Assembly: GCA_020723485.1 (NCBI GenBank)
Contig: DYIU01000001.1
Location: 1,003,779 to 1,067,778 of the forward strand
Source of the DNA: Acidimicrobium ferrooxidans
GTDB lineage: Bacteria > Actinomycetota > Geothermincolia > Fen-727 > Anoxymicrobiaceae
Direction of reading: 5' to 3'
DNA: 64,000 bases
Shown here piece by piece: positions 7,985 through 17,041 of the stretch. The position numbers and the translations under genes are program-made. How positions within the stretch are numbered: the first letter of the stretch is position 1; each line of letters opens with the position of its first letter. A model generated the notes under the pieces. The model was not told the DNA's origin and did no database searches. It saw only the letters and a program-made list of their open reading frames with translations.

Positions 7985-9283
7985 CTATGCCGGCACTGGC
8001 AGCTCGCCGTTCTGGCGCCCGGTCTCTTTCAGGAAGAAAGCGACCACAAGGGCGATAACGAACAGGACCACCAGCGCTATCATGGACCAGTAGAACGGCG
8101 TATCGCCGATGCCCTTCATCGACTCCATGAGGAAGGTCACCGCGACGCCGCCCGCGTTCCCTAACAATAGGAGTATCGAGGTCGCAGTGCCGGTCAGCGC
8201 GTGTCCGGTGGTCTCTTCTGCCATGGTCAGCACCAGCGGGTAGGCGGCGAATAGGAAGAATCCCATGAACACTACCACGACATACACCTGCGGAGTGCTG
8301 TTCAGCTGGGCCATCAGGAAGATGGTCGGTATAGCGACGGCGGCGGCGAGCAGCAGGAAAGGCTTGCGCTTCATGAAGTGGTCTGAAAGCGAAGGTATGA
8401 CGACGCAGCCGACCACTCCCGCTATCACCATGACCGCGCCGATGTAACCCGCCGTGTCCTGCGATATCCCCTTCGGCTTCAGGATGCGGTCTATCAGCTG
8501 GAGTATCCCCACGAACGCGCCGTTGCCGATGAAGAGTATCACGCAGAGGAGTCGGAAGTCGTACAGCCCGAAGATCTTGCGGAAGCTCTTGAAGTCGATC
8601 GCCGCGCTCTCGCTCTGGAGCTCGGCCTCCGTACGTTTGGGGGGTTTGGGCGGGGCAGCCTTCCCGAAGATGCCGAACACGACCGCGCCGGCCGCGGCGG
8701 CGATGCTGTAAAAGAGCACCAGCCAGCGGACCGCGCCCAGATTGTCGCCGAACCCGTCCAGTAGAGCGGGCGTCAGGGCAAGCGCGACGATCATCCCCAG
8801 GAACAGCGCCAGCGTCGCAAGCCCGGTGGCGAGCGCCGATTCCTCGGTCGGGAACCACGCGGCGACCATCTTGGTGATGCTGTTCAGCACAAACGGCTGC
8901 CCGACGGCGATGCCTATCATGCCGATGAGGACAAGCGGGTAATTACCCGCGAAGAGCCTGAGGAACGAGAACCCGGCCGTCAGTACCGCCCCCAGCATCA
9001 CCGCGTACCGGAACCCCTTTCGGTCGATTATTATGCCCGCCGGGATCGACACCGGGATGTAGATGAGCGGGAACATCACAGCTAGGAGGGTAATGCTGGA
9101 CTCGCTCTGGCCCATGAGCTCGGCGATACCTGTCAGCTTCGCGGTCGAGGTGGTTATCGAGGCGTAGTTCAGCCACATCAACTGTGTAAGAGCCCCGACG
9201 AGCATGAAGGCCGCCAGCACGACCCAGCGGTAACGGTACAGGCCGTAGGTCTCCTCGGGTGCTCCAGTGGATTCCGCTTCCAT
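7985..9283 (-). CDS. Major facilitator superfamily transporter (FLVCR-like)
   Basis: This 432-residue protein has about 12 membrane segments, split by a cytoplasmic loop near residues 195-230 (KAAPPKPPKRTE). MFS signatures appear as DRKGFRYAVM after segment 2 and DHFMKRKP in the second half. The pattern resembles FLVCR-type members that move small organic molecules, but the substrate cannot be inferred. GGGAGG lies before ATG 9283; the frame runs open to 9415 without support. It is convergent with the double-cubane reductase gene, four bases apart. Confidence 0.88.
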   Translation of the reverse strand: MEAESTGAPEETYGLYRYRWVVLAAFMLVGALTQLMWLNYASITTSTAKLTGIAELMGQSESSITLLAVMFPLIYIPVSIPAGIIIDRKGFRYAVMLGAVLTAGFSFLRLFAGNYPLVLIGMIGIAVGQPFVLNSITKMVAAWFPTEESALATGLATLALFLGMIVALALTPALLDGFGDNLGAVRWLVLFYSIAAAAGAVVFGIFGKAAPPKPPKRTEAELQSESAAIDFKSFRKIFGLYDFRLLCVILFIGNGAFVGILQLIDRILKPKGISQDTAGYIGAVMVIAGVVGCVVIPSLSDHFMKRKPFLLLAAAVAIPTIFLMAQLNSTPQVYVVVVFMGFFLFAAYPLVLTMAEETTGHALTGTATSILLLLGNAGGVAVTFLMESMKGIGDTPFYWSMIALVVLFVIALVVAFFLKETGRQNGELPVPA

Positions 9284-9460
9284 GCCGCGCCTCCCTGCCC
9301 AGGCCCCGGTCGCGCCGGGGCGACGCCACGGACTCATGTCTGCGGGTAAATCATATTTCACCGGCTCCGGGCGGGGCAACAGGCGAGGTTCTGATCGATT
9401 CTCCTCGATATGCATTGCGTCCTGTTATATAGTTATCGCGACTCGATTCATGGGGGGTAA

Positions 9461-10219
9461 ATGCGCCTGAGAAAAGTCCTCCGGACGGCAGTCCTCCTTC
9501 TGCTGTCGCTGTCGCTGCTAGCGGCCGGATGTGGCGCCGGGACGGACCTGGCCTACTCTACCGAACCGGACGCTCCGGTCATCGTCTACAGCAGTTACAA
9601 GGCGATAGCTCCAATCTACAACCCCGGCGTGCCCGAGGACGTGATCTACGGCGACGGGACCCTCATCAGGAAACGCGACCCTTACGTACTGCTCACAGGC
9701 AAGCTCAGCCAGGCCGAGGTGCAGGGCATCCTGGAGGAGCTCGACGAGGAGGGCTTCTTCGGTCTTGAAGAGAGCTATACGAACAAGGAGCCCCTGGCGG
9801 GGGGCACGACCGAGAAGATTACGGTCTACCTTGAGAGCGGGGCGCACACGGTTTCGGTGGAAGGTGGGACGGGGCCTCCGGGCTGGGGCGACATCGTCGC
9901 CTCGGTCGCTGAAGCGCAGCCCCCGGACATGCAGGAGTACGTCCCGTCCTCTCTGACCCTCTTCGCGCGCGAAGCCGGGCAGGTCCCCGAAGGCGCTCGG
10001 GTGGACCCGTGGCCCGGCGACCCGGCCGACCTCGCGCAGGCGGCCTCCTCGCAGAAAGGCCTGGTGCTGGAGGGGGATGAGGCCGCGACCGCGTGGAAAG
10101 CAGTCCAGGAGGAGTTCGTCGCGAGCGGCGGCGGCGACTCGTACTGGAGCGCGGGCGGCAAGGTCTATACTTACGTCTACGCGACACCGATACTACCTGG
10201 GGTAGAGGAAGGGGATTGA
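9461..10219 (+). CDS. Secreted lipoprotein, function unknown
   Basis: The 252-residue product starts with a basic, hydrophobic signal and a lipobox LLAAGCGAG with the lipid-bearing cysteine near residue 24. The mature part has short beta-like stretches (PVIVYSSYKAI, TEKITVYLESG, HTVSVEGG) and acidic helices (QAEVQGILEELDEEGFFG), consistent with an extracytoplasmic globular domain. I do not recognise the family. A TATA-rich patch (TTATATAGTTAT, about 9424-9435) could be its promoter. A small membrane protein gene follows after 63 bases, perhaps in the same transcript. Confidence 0.75.
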   Translation: MRLRKVLRTAVLLLLSLSLLAAGCGAGTDLAYSTEPDAPVIVYSSYKAIAPIYNPGVPEDVIYGDGTLIRKRDPYVLLTGKLSQAEVQGILEELDEEGFFGLEESYTNKEPLAGGTTEKITVYLESGAHTVSVEGGTGPPGWGDIVASVAEAQPPDMQEYVPSSLTLFAREAGQVPEGARVDPWPGDPADLAQAASSQKGLVLEGDEAATAWKAVQEEFVASGGGDSYWSAGGKVYTYVYATPILPGVEEGD

Positions 10220-10282
10220 GGAAACACGGCGTATTGGCCTTAACTATAGATCCACGGGCACTGGGTGATAAAAGGAGGTAGC

Positions 10283-10690
10283 GTGGAAGCTAATCTGGTG
10301 GCACAGGTAACGTACACCTATGAGGTCAGCGGTGGGGTCCCGGGCTGGTTGATAGCCCTGCTCGTCGTGTTCTGGCTGGCTACCTACATCTTCTCGGCGT
10401 TCTGCCTGATGAAGATGGCCGACAGGCTGGGGGTTGAGAACGGCTGGTTCGCGTTCATACCGTTCCTGAACCTCTGGCTGCTCACGCAGATGGGCAACAG
10501 GGAGACGAGCTGGTTCATCATCATGCTGATATTCTCGTTCTGCTGCAGCATCGTCACCTTCGTCATGATAATACTCATCATGATGGACGTGGCCGAGGCG
10601 CTCGGGTTCGAGAACTGGTGGGGGATCCTGCTCATCATCCCGATCTTCAACTTCTACGTGCTGTACAAGCTGGCTTTCACCGAGCCGTAG
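10283..10690 (+). CDS. Small integral membrane protein (DUF5684-like), function unknown
   Basis: GTG 10283 follows AAAGGAGG by about five bases, which decides the start over GTG 10265. The 135-residue protein has four hydrophobic segments at roughly residues 20-40, 58-72, 77-100 and 108-128. Its charged turns include MKMADRLGVENGW and DVAEALGFENWWG. The repeated GxENxW pattern is typical of small uncharacterised bacterial membrane proteins of the DUF5684 kind. A hairpin at 10717-10742 closes the unit. Confidence 0.65.
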   Translation: MEANLVAQVTYTYEVSGGVPGWLIALLVVFWLATYIFSAFCLMKMADRLGVENGWFAFIPFLNLWLLTQMGNRETSWFIIMLIFSFCCSIVTFVMIILIMMDVAEALGFENWWGILLIIPIFNFYVLYKLAFTEP

Positions 10691-10716
10691 GACCCGGCTC
10701 CCGCGAGGTTTGACTC

Positions 10717-10742
10717 GAGGCGCGCCTCTTTCGGCGCGCCTC
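10717..10742 (+). terminator. Strong GC hairpin, probable terminator
   Basis: GAGGCGCGCC (10717-10726) and GGCGCGCCTC (10733-10742) form a perfect 10-bp stem with a 6-base loop just after the membrane protein gene. No T-run follows, so it may act as a weak terminator or transcript-end stabiliser. Confidence 0.55.
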
Positions 10743-10795
10743 CTGTCAAGATGAAGGAAGTTCGATCGCCCGTACCGTGAAAGGGGTCGTTTCCT

Positions 10796-13543
10796 CTGGA
10801 ATCATTCACCACTCTTCTTTCCGAAACAGGTCTTCACGAGCTGAGGCAGGTAGGGGGAAAAGCGGCCAATCTCGGTCATCTCAGCAGCGCCGGATTCCCG
10901 GTCCCTCCCGGGTTCTGCGTGCTCGCCGGCGCTTTCGAGGCGTTTCTCCATCAGGCTGGCCTGGACAGGCGCATTCGGGACATCATCGAGACGATTGATT
11001 TCGCCGACCTGGAGGCGGTCGAGAACGAATCGGCCCGGATCAGGGAGCTCATCATTGAAAACCCGGTGCCGGGGCGGATCGAAATAGAGATAGCCTCGGC
11101 GTACGCGACGTTGACCCGAACGGCCGGCGAGAGCGGACTGGTGGCGGTACGCTCATCCGTCGGAACGACGGATCTTGCTTCTACATCGTTCCCGGGACAG
11201 ATGAGCACTTACCACAATGTCAGGGGCGAAGCGGAGCTGATGAATAGGGTCAAGGCGTGTTGGGCTTCGGTCTTCAGTTACGCGGCGATGGTAAATCGAC
11301 ACGTCCGGGGGATTGCCTATTCAGATGTCTTCATAGCCCCCCTCGTCCAGCTGATGATACCGGCAGATTCCGCGGGCGTGATCTTCACCGCGAACCCGCT
11401 CAACGGCCGCCCGGACCAGATGGTCATCAATTCCTGTTTCGGCCTGGGTGAGGGCGTAGTCTCCGGGGAGCTCAGTTGTGACCATTTCGTAGTGAACCGG
11501 GACTCGCTCGAGATCCTGGAGGAGGAGATCGGAGAAAAGGAGTTCAGGATAGAGCTCGACTCGCGGGAAGGGCATGGAAACAGGAGGGTCCCCCTCCCGG
11601 AGGAGGAGGGCCGCTCGCAGTCGCTGTCCGGTGACCAGATAGCGGAGCTCGTGCGCATCGCGCACAGAGTCGAGGAGCTTTACGGCTTGCCCCAGGACAT
11701 CGAGTGGGCGTTCTGGGGCGGGGAGCTTTTCATACTGCAATCGAGGAGAATAACCGTGCCTCGCGCGAGTGAGCAGGCCGGGGAGGCGCTCCCCGTTGAG
11801 TGGGTGTCTGAGTTCGACTCCACGGTGGACCCCGAATACCCCGAGTACACACTCGCCAACATCAGCGAGGTGATGCCGGGCGTCCTCACCCCTCTTTCCA
11901 TAACCTCGGGCATCGGGTATCTCGACTGGGGGTTCGTCGAGACCAACTCCTCCTTCGGGCTCATGAGGGGCATCAGGCCCAAGAGTGAGTACACGTTCCT
12001 CGGTGTGTTCTACGGTCGCGCACACCTGAACGCCTCGGTGCTTAAAGCGATCACCTCGAGACTGCCGGGTGCCACCGCCCAGGAATTCGAGCGATTGACG
12101 CCCGAAGAGGAAGAGATGCGCAGGGCTGAGAAGTTCCGCCTTACCCCCGAATCCCTGCTGATCCTGGCAGGGGCCATTTGCAGCCTGACCTCCAAGATGA
12201 TGAATACCCCCAGGCGTGCCGCGGCCGCCAGGCGCAGTCTCGAGGAGAAATCGGCAGAGCTGGAGCGGTACGATTTCGAGAAGATACCGTACGGCGAACT
12301 CCTCGAGTACATGCGGGGGAGCCGCGAGGAGAGCGTGCGCATCTTTCCCCTGCACATTACCTCCTCGCAGCTCGCGGTGGTGTTCTTCGACTCGCTGCGC
12401 AAGACGACGGTCCGCTGGCTGGACGACAAGGAGGGGATACTCGCCTCCCGCCTGGTCACCGGTCTCCACAACCTTGAAAGCGCGCTGCCGAGCACGCACA
12501 TCTGGGACCTCTCGCGCATGGTGAAGCGCTCTCCGCAACTCGAGTGCATCTTCAGGGAGAACGAGCCCGGAGAGATACTCGAGGTCCTGCGGGCTGACGT
12601 GTCTCCGCAGGCGAAGGAGTTCCTCGCCTCCCTGGACGCGTTTCTGGAGAAATTCGGTTTCCGGAGCGTTTTCGAGGCGGAGATGATGCTGCCGAGCTGG
12701 AGCGAGGATCCGAGCTATGTGTTCGCAATGGTCAGGAACTACCTGGACACCGACGACGATGCAAATCCCGGCAATCTCGCCCTCCGGCAGGAGCGGGAGC
12801 GACAGGACGCCCTGGGCGAGGCAATGGGCCGGTTGAGCGCGACGCGCCGCCTGTTCCTCAGGTCTATCGTAAGGCGGGCACAGAAGTACATAGGTCTTAG
12901 GGAGTACACCAAAGCGATACTGACGGAAGGCATTGCGGAGGTTAAGAGGCAGACGCACACCATTAGCAGGAGGCTCGCCGCAGACGGTTTCATCTCGGAG
13001 CCGAGCGACATATTCTTCCTGGCCAGGGAGGAGCTCGAGGCGATCCTGGGCGGCGTTGGTGATGACATCCCGGTTGAGGAGCTGGTCGCCCGGCGCAGGC
13101 GCGAGCACGAGCGCAACCAGACGGTGGCGCTTCCCGAGTTCTCCACCGGCCGCCCGCGGCCGCTTTCCCCCGGGGAGCTGGAGCTCGAGCTGGAGGGGGA
13201 CTTCGAGGTGCTGCGCGGTCTCTCGGTGAGTCCCGGGAAGGTCACCGGCAAGGCGCGTGTGATTACCGACCCGCGCCGTAACGCGGAGATAAAGCCGGGG
13301 GAGATACTGGTGGCTCCAGTGACCGACGCCGCGTGGACACCGCTCTTCGTGACCGCCGGGGCGATCGTAGTGGACGTCGGGGGGCCTCTGTCCCACGGCT
13401 CCATCGTCGCCAGGGAGTACGGGATACCGGGAGTCCTGAGCGTGAGTCTCGCAACCAGGCTCATCAAGACCGGCCAGGTCATCACCGTTGACGGGGACCA
13501 CGGCAGAGTCTATCTCCATCCACACGAAGACGAGTCGCCGTAA
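10796..13543 (+). CDS. PEP-synthase/rifampin-phosphotransferase-like dikinase, apparent CTG start
   Basis: Family members split ATP, carry phosphate on a swivelling histidine domain and phosphorylate pyruvate or another acceptor. Coding clearly extends upstream of the first standard start (GTG 10919): the frame back to a stop at 10778-10780 encodes VGGKAANLGHL and GFPVPPGFCVL, the hallmark N-terminus of the ATP-grasp domain. No ATG, GTG or TTG exists there. CTG 10796 is nine bases after AAGGGG and gives 915 residues. The N-terminal half holds the ATP-binding domain (AVRSSVGTTD, FGLGEGVVSGE, DIEWAF). The C-terminus has the mobile domain with VGGPLSHGS, catalytic His near 867. The middle region (EYPEYTLANISEVMPG) and length fit rifampin-phosphotransferase-like proteins better than true PEP synthase. 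The acceptor is unknown. First gene of a three-gene operon. Confidence 0.85.
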   Translation: MESFTTLLSETGLHELRQVGGKAANLGHLSSAGFPVPPGFCVLAGAFEAFLHQAGLDRRIRDIIETIDFADLEAVENESARIRELIIENPVPGRIEIEIASAYATLTRTAGESGLVAVRSSVGTTDLASTSFPGQMSTYHNVRGEAELMNRVKACWASVFSYAAMVNRHVRGIAYSDVFIAPLVQLMIPADSAGVIFTANPLNGRPDQMVINSCFGLGEGVVSGELSCDHFVVNRDSLEILEEEIGEKEFRIELDSREGHGNRRVPLPEEEGRSQSLSGDQIAELVRIAHRVEELYGLPQDIEWAFWGGELFILQSRRITVPRASEQAGEALPVEWVSEFDSTVDPEYPEYTLANISEVMPGVLTPLSITSGIGYLDWGFVETNSSFGLMRGIRPKSEYTFLGVFYGRAHLNASVLKAITSRLPGATAQEFERLTPEEEEMRRAEKFRLTPESLLILAGAICSLTSKMMNTPRRAAAARRSLEEKSAELERYDFEKIPYGELLEYMRGSREESVRIFPLHITSSQLAVVFFDSLRKTTVRWLDDKEGILASRLVTGLHNLESALPSTHIWDLSRMVKRSPQLECIFRENEPGEILEVLRADVSPQAKEFLASLDAFLEKFGFRSVFEAEMMLPSWSEDPSYVFAMVRNYLDTDDDANPGNLALRQERERQDALGEAMGRLSATRRLFLRSIVRRAQKYIGLREYTKAILTEGIAEVKRQTHTISRRLAADGFISEPSDIFFLAREELEAILGGVGDDIPVEELVARRRREHERNQTVALPEFSTGRPRPLSPGELELELEGDFEVLRGLSVSPGKVTGKARVITDPRRNAEIKPGEILVAPVTDAAWTPLFVTAGAIVVDVGGPLSHGSIVAREYGIPGVLSVSLATRLIKTGQVITVDGDHGRVYLHPHEDESP

Positions 13544-13576
13544 ACAGGGCCGAACCGGCGGAAGTGAGGTTCTCTG

Positions 13577-14674
13577 ATGGATAGCGCGAAGGACCGGAGA
13601 CGCGGTTTTTCCGATAAGGCGAAGGTCGCGGCCTTAAGCTCCGCCCTGGCCGTCCACAAGAAGCTGAAGAATGCCGGCGCTCCACCCGGCCCCGAGGCCG
13701 AGTTCCTGCATGCTCCCTCGAGCGAGTTCCACTGGAACGAGAGCTACTACTTCAATTTCATCGACCCCGCAAGAAGGGTGGGCGGCTGGACCAGGCTGGG
13801 TATCCTCCCCAACCAGGAAAGCGACATCGGGGCCCTGATGCTTTACGCGGGCGGCAGCCGTATCCTGGTAGTCGGCCGCGGGGGAAGGGCTGTCGTCCAG
13901 GGGCAGAGATTCGAGATGGAGAAACTCGAATACCACTGTATGGAACCGTTGAAGAGGTGGCGCCTCAGCTTCGAGGGCCAGATGGCCGACATCGACGACT
14001 CGAGGAAGCTCCCGGAGGTCAGCCCCGATAATGTGAAGCTCGAAGACGTCAGGCTCGACCTCGACTTCGAGGGGATGTCTCCCTGCTTCGACTTCAAGAA
14101 CACCCACCCCGCGGCCGTGGCCGAGATGATAGTGGACGCCGGGACGCGGTTTGCCGACCTGCGGGAAGTCGCCAACGTCTCCGGCGCGCATTACGAGCAG
14201 GCGATGCGGATAAGCGGGACCGTCACTATCGGGGAAGAGGAGATCCCGTTTGACGGGAGCGGCCAGAGGGACCACTCCTGGGGAGTGCGGGACTGGTCCG
14301 CGCCGCGCCTGTGGACCTGGCTTACCTGCCAGTTCCCCGGCGGGCTCGCATTCAACCTGAGCCGGGTCGCCATCGCCAGTGTGGACGTCTTCTTCGGCTA
14401 CGTTTCGAGGGGTGGTGTGAACTATCCCTTGAGGAGGGTGGCGCTCGAGACGGAGTTCGAGAGCGACGGCGTAACTCAGAAGAGGCTCCGATTCAAGATC
14501 GAGGACACGGGGGGCAAGACCTTGGAGATCACCGGCGATGCCCTCACGATCGCACCGTTGAGGCTTGACGCGCAGGGGCACAAGACACTCATCAACGAGG
14601 CACTCACCGAGTACCACTTCGAGGGTGAGACCGGCTTTGGCATATCCGAGTACCTTCACCAGGTGGGCGGTTGA
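13577..14674 (+). CDS. CrtC/AttH-like (DUF7064/7065-type) protein
   Basis: The 365-residue protein has the block SGQRDHSWGVRDW at about residues 228-240, the DHxWG signature of proteins related to CrtC/AttH and of DUF7064/7065 proteins in actinobacteria. The N-terminal region contains WNESYYFNFID and VGGWTRLGI. Such proteins likely have two lipocalin-like barrels that bind hydrophobic molecules; no reaction is established for this type. It follows the dikinase gene by 33 bases and precedes the FAD oxidoreductase by 27, with a good site before the next start, so the three are probably co-transcribed and act on one substrate. Confidence 0.68.
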   Translation: MDSAKDRRRGFSDKAKVAALSSALAVHKKLKNAGAPPGPEAEFLHAPSSEFHWNESYYFNFIDPARRVGGWTRLGILPNQESDIGALMLYAGGSRILVVGRGGRAVVQGQRFEMEKLEYHCMEPLKRWRLSFEGQMADIDDSRKLPEVSPDNVKLEDVRLDLDFEGMSPCFDFKNTHPAAVAEMIVDAGTRFADLREVANVSGAHYEQAMRISGTVTIGEEEIPFDGSGQRDHSWGVRDWSAPRLWTWLTCQFPGGLAFNLSRVAIASVDVFFGYVSRGGVNYPLRRVALETEFESDGVTQKRLRFKIEDTGGKTLEITGDALTIAPLRLDAQGHKTLINEALTEYHFEGETGFGISEYLHQVGG

Positions 14675-14701
14675 GCGCGTGACCGCGGAGAGGAGTGCGT
14701 T

Positions 14702-15970
14702 ATGGATTACGACGTCATAGTGACAGGAGGGGGTCCGGCGGGGATCGCCGCGGCGCGCGCAGCGGCGGAATCAGGCGCGAGAGTCCTGCTGGTGGAGAGA
14801 TGCGGCTTTCTGGGCGGAAGCCCTACCGCCTCCCTTGTCGGCACCATAGGCGGTCTGTACTCCAGGAACGGGGACGCCATCGATTACACGGTGGGCGGCC
14901 TGGCCAGGGAATGTGCGGAAACGCTCAAGGAGAGGGGCCAGGCGTACGGTCCCATTCCCTGGGAGCTGACGGCGCTTCTCCCCCACATCCCGTGGGGGTA
15001 TAAGCAGCTCTGCGATGAGTGGGTGGCCGCCGCCGAAACCCTGGACCTACTTTTACACACCTGCCTCATCGAAGCGTCGGTGGAGAGCGGGCGGATAACC
15101 GTGCTGCGCCTGCAGACCAGGGCGGGGGAGAAGCCCATATCGGCGCCCGTATACATCGACGCGAGCGGTGACGGCGACCTCGCCTATCTTTCCGGAGCCG
15201 TCATGGAAGGGTCCCCGGTGCAGTTTCCCTCCATGAACTTCTATATGCAGAACGTGAATATCGGTGAGGCACTGACGGCCGGCCTTGCGACCCTCCAGAC
15301 CCTCATCAAGGAGGCCATCGACACGGGTGAATACGACCTACCCCGGGGAGGGGGAGCGGTGATTCCCACCATGCGGCCCGGTGAGGTCATCGTGGCCATG
15401 GGGCGTATCGCCCTTGATGGCCGGCCCGTCGACTGCACCGACCCCGAGCAGCTTACCTATGCCGAGCTCGAGGGGCGCAGGCAGGCCGTCCTGCTGGCTG
15501 ATTTCCTGCGCTCGAAGATGCCGGGGTTCTCCGAGGCTTACCTCGCGGATACGCCCTGCCGGGTCGGGATACGAGCCACGCGGAGGCTCGTGGGTCGATA
15601 TGTCCTGACCGGCGAGGATGTGCTGGGTGCCGCCGAATTCCCGGACGGGATATGCCGTTCCGCCTGGCCGGTGGAACTGCACGCCGAGGGCAAGGGAACG
15701 ACACTGGAATTCCCTCCGCCGGGAAAAACCTACACCGTGCCGCTCGGAGCCATGTTGCCCGTGGAGGTGGAGAACCTCCTGGTTGCGGGTCGCTGCCTCT
15801 CGGCCACCTTGGAAGGCCAGGCCTCGGCCCGGGTCTCAGGCACCTGCATGGCCATGGGCGAAGCAGCCGGGATCGCCGCCGAAATGGCTTCGAAGAAGGG
15901 CGGCACGACCGCGGAGGTGGATGTGAGCGTCCTTCGAACCCGCCTCGAAGAGAGGGGGGCGGTGCTCTGA
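14702..15970 (+). CDS. FAD-dependent oxidoreductase (FAD_oxidored family)
   Basis: The 422-residue protein opens with the dinucleotide-binding motif GGGPAGIAAARAA, followed by VLLVERCGFLGG and a glycine-rich YTVGGLA loop. A second FAD contact appears near the C-terminus: LLVAGRCLSATLEGQA and GTCMAMGEAAGIAA. This order is typical of FAD_oxidored (PF12831-type) flavoproteins. Their substrates vary and are mostly unknown. GAGAGGAG precedes ATG 14702. Third gene of the operon with the dikinase and the CrtC-like protein; a repeat element follows its end. Confidence 0.85.
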   Translation: MDYDVIVTGGGPAGIAAARAAAESGARVLLVERCGFLGGSPTASLVGTIGGLYSRNGDAIDYTVGGLARECAETLKERGQAYGPIPWELTALLPHIPWGYKQLCDEWVAAAETLDLLLHTCLIEASVESGRITVLRLQTRAGEKPISAPVYIDASGDGDLAYLSGAVMEGSPVQFPSMNFYMQNVNIGEALTAGLATLQTLIKEAIDTGEYDLPRGGGAVIPTMRPGEVIVAMGRIALDGRPVDCTDPEQLTYAELEGRRQAVLLADFLRSKMPGFSEAYLADTPCRVGIRATRRLVGRYVLTGEDVLGAAEFPDGICRSAWPVELHAEGKGTTLEFPPPGKTYTVPLGAMLPVEVENLLVAGRCLSATLEGQASARVSGTCMAMGEAAGIAAEMASKKGGTTAEVDVSVLRTRLEERGAVL

Positions 15971-16064
15971 GCGAATGATGGTCGCGTTCACCATATCGGC
16001 CGGCAGGCAAGGTTCTGCCGACCCGGGCTTTTTACGACACCTGTGCTCAATGAGACTCATGAAA

Positions 16065-16093
16065 CGCAACAAGTGACCTGACCCCTTGTTGCG
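16065..16093. repeat. REP-like palindrome, GGGGTCAGGTCA family (copy 1)
   Basis: CGCAACAAG (16065-16073) and CTTGTTGCG (16085-16093) form a perfect 9-bp stem around TGACCTGACCC. It sits between the FAD oxidoreductase and the small lipoprotein gene and is the most symmetrical short copy of a family seen seven times here. Confidence 0.8.
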
Positions 16094-16094
16094 C

Positions 16095-16334
16095 TCAGAG
16101 GCCGAGGGAGGAGTCGCTCAGGTTCGAGTCGCTGAAGTCGCCCGGGCTTACCGAGTTCACCTGAGAGTCGAGCTCGTTCACGTACTTGTCGATGGTCGCG
16201 CTGCCGGTACCGCCGGAGGAGTCCTGCCCGCCCGAGCCGCCGCAGGATATCGACAGCAGGCACACAAGCGCGAGAAGCATGACCAGCGTGACGAGCGCCG
16301 CGGCTTTCTTCCAGTCGGTCTTCAATATCTTCAC
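16095..16334 (-). CDS. Small lipoprotein, function unknown
   Basis: The product is about 79 residues from GTG 16334 (GTG 16337 also possible); AGGAAG lies just upstream and overlaps the end region of the previous gene. The sequence has Lys-rich VKILKTDWKK, a hydrophobic stretch and the lipobox LLSISC near residue 31. A Gly/Ser-rich linker and an Asp/Ser-rich tail (GDFSDSNLSDSSLGL) follow. It should be a surface lipoprotein. It sits eight bases downstream of the 16343 gene and is likely translated from the same message. Confidence 0.6.
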   Translation of the reverse strand: MKILKTDWKKAAALVTLVMLLALVCLLSISCGGSGGQDSSGGTGSATIDKYVNELDSQVNSVSPGDFSDSNLSDSSLGL

Positions 16335-16342
16335 CACGCTTC

Positions 16343-16897
16343 CTAGGTCCCGCTCGAGGCAGGGGAGGATGACGGATTCTGGTCCTTCAGGGCCTGCAGG
16401 TCCGGCCTTATCACCGTCTGGTAGTAGTGCCTTATGTCGAGCGCGTCCTGGCGGACGGTCACGAGCTGCGCCCGGGCCTGCTGGATGGCGGCAGCGAACT
16501 GTCCCTGCGACTCGTACGGCGCGTACTGTTCCGCGGTCCTCAGGAGGTTTATGAGGGTCGCGTAGTCCTGCGCGAACTTCACGAACATACCGTCCCATGC
16601 CTGCAGGTCGGCCGTAAGCCTCGTGACGTCGTAGCCCTTCTCGGCGAGCTCGGTGATGGCCTCCTTCAGCCGGGCCTTGGCCGCGTTGTACGCGGCGACG
16701 TGACGCTCCTTGTTGTTGTCGAACCTGGCGATGACGAGCTCTATCCGCTCGGTTATCCTGGCTGCCCTCGCGTCCTTCTGTTCCTGGCGCTCCTCCGGGG
16801 CGCTCCTCTTCGGCGCTGTCTGGGCCAGACACGCCGGGCAGGCCGCCAAAGCCGCCATCAGGAGCGCCGCTGTCACAACGATGAGGTGCTTATTCAT
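16343..16897 (-). CDS. Exported helical protein, function unknown
   Basis: ATG 16897 has GGAGGGAG directly upstream; the frame reads on to 16936 without support. The 184-residue product has a signal sequence ending in LAACPACLAQT, which could be a lipobox at LAAC or a type I cleavage after AQ. The rest is almost entirely helical, with charged heptad-like stretches (RITERIELVIARFDNN, AKARLKEAITELAEK, QGQFAAAIQQARAQL), then a Ser-rich tail. This suggests a periplasmic coiled-coil protein. Coupled to the small lipoprotein gene downstream. Confidence 0.68.
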   Translation of the reverse strand: MNKHLIVVTAALLMAALAACPACLAQTAPKRSAPEERQEQKDARAARITERIELVIARFDNNKERHVAAYNAAKARLKEAITELAEKGYDVTRLTADLQAWDGMFVKFAQDYATLINLLRTAEQYAPYESQGQFAAAIQQARAQLVTVRQDALDIRHYYQTVIRPDLQALKDQNPSSSPASSGT

Positions 16898-17041
16898 CTC
16901 TCCCTCCAGTGCCGGTACCGCGCGCCGGTGCGTCATACCAGTACTAACGTTGGAGGCGGCGCGGTTGTTGTCACGTTGACTTGAGGTGCCGGTTGGTGTA
17001 TTCCCTTCTTATTCAACGGCGCGGAAAGGGTGTGGTGCGGC

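Noticed and set aside
11321-13525. A 734-codon open frame antisense to the dikinase gene, and other long antisense frames (17534-18820, 22681-24312, 54199-55980, 50701-52236)
   Set aside because: They mirror the GC-rich third positions of clear genes, are rich in Arg/Gly/His/Pro and show no domain or ribosome site.
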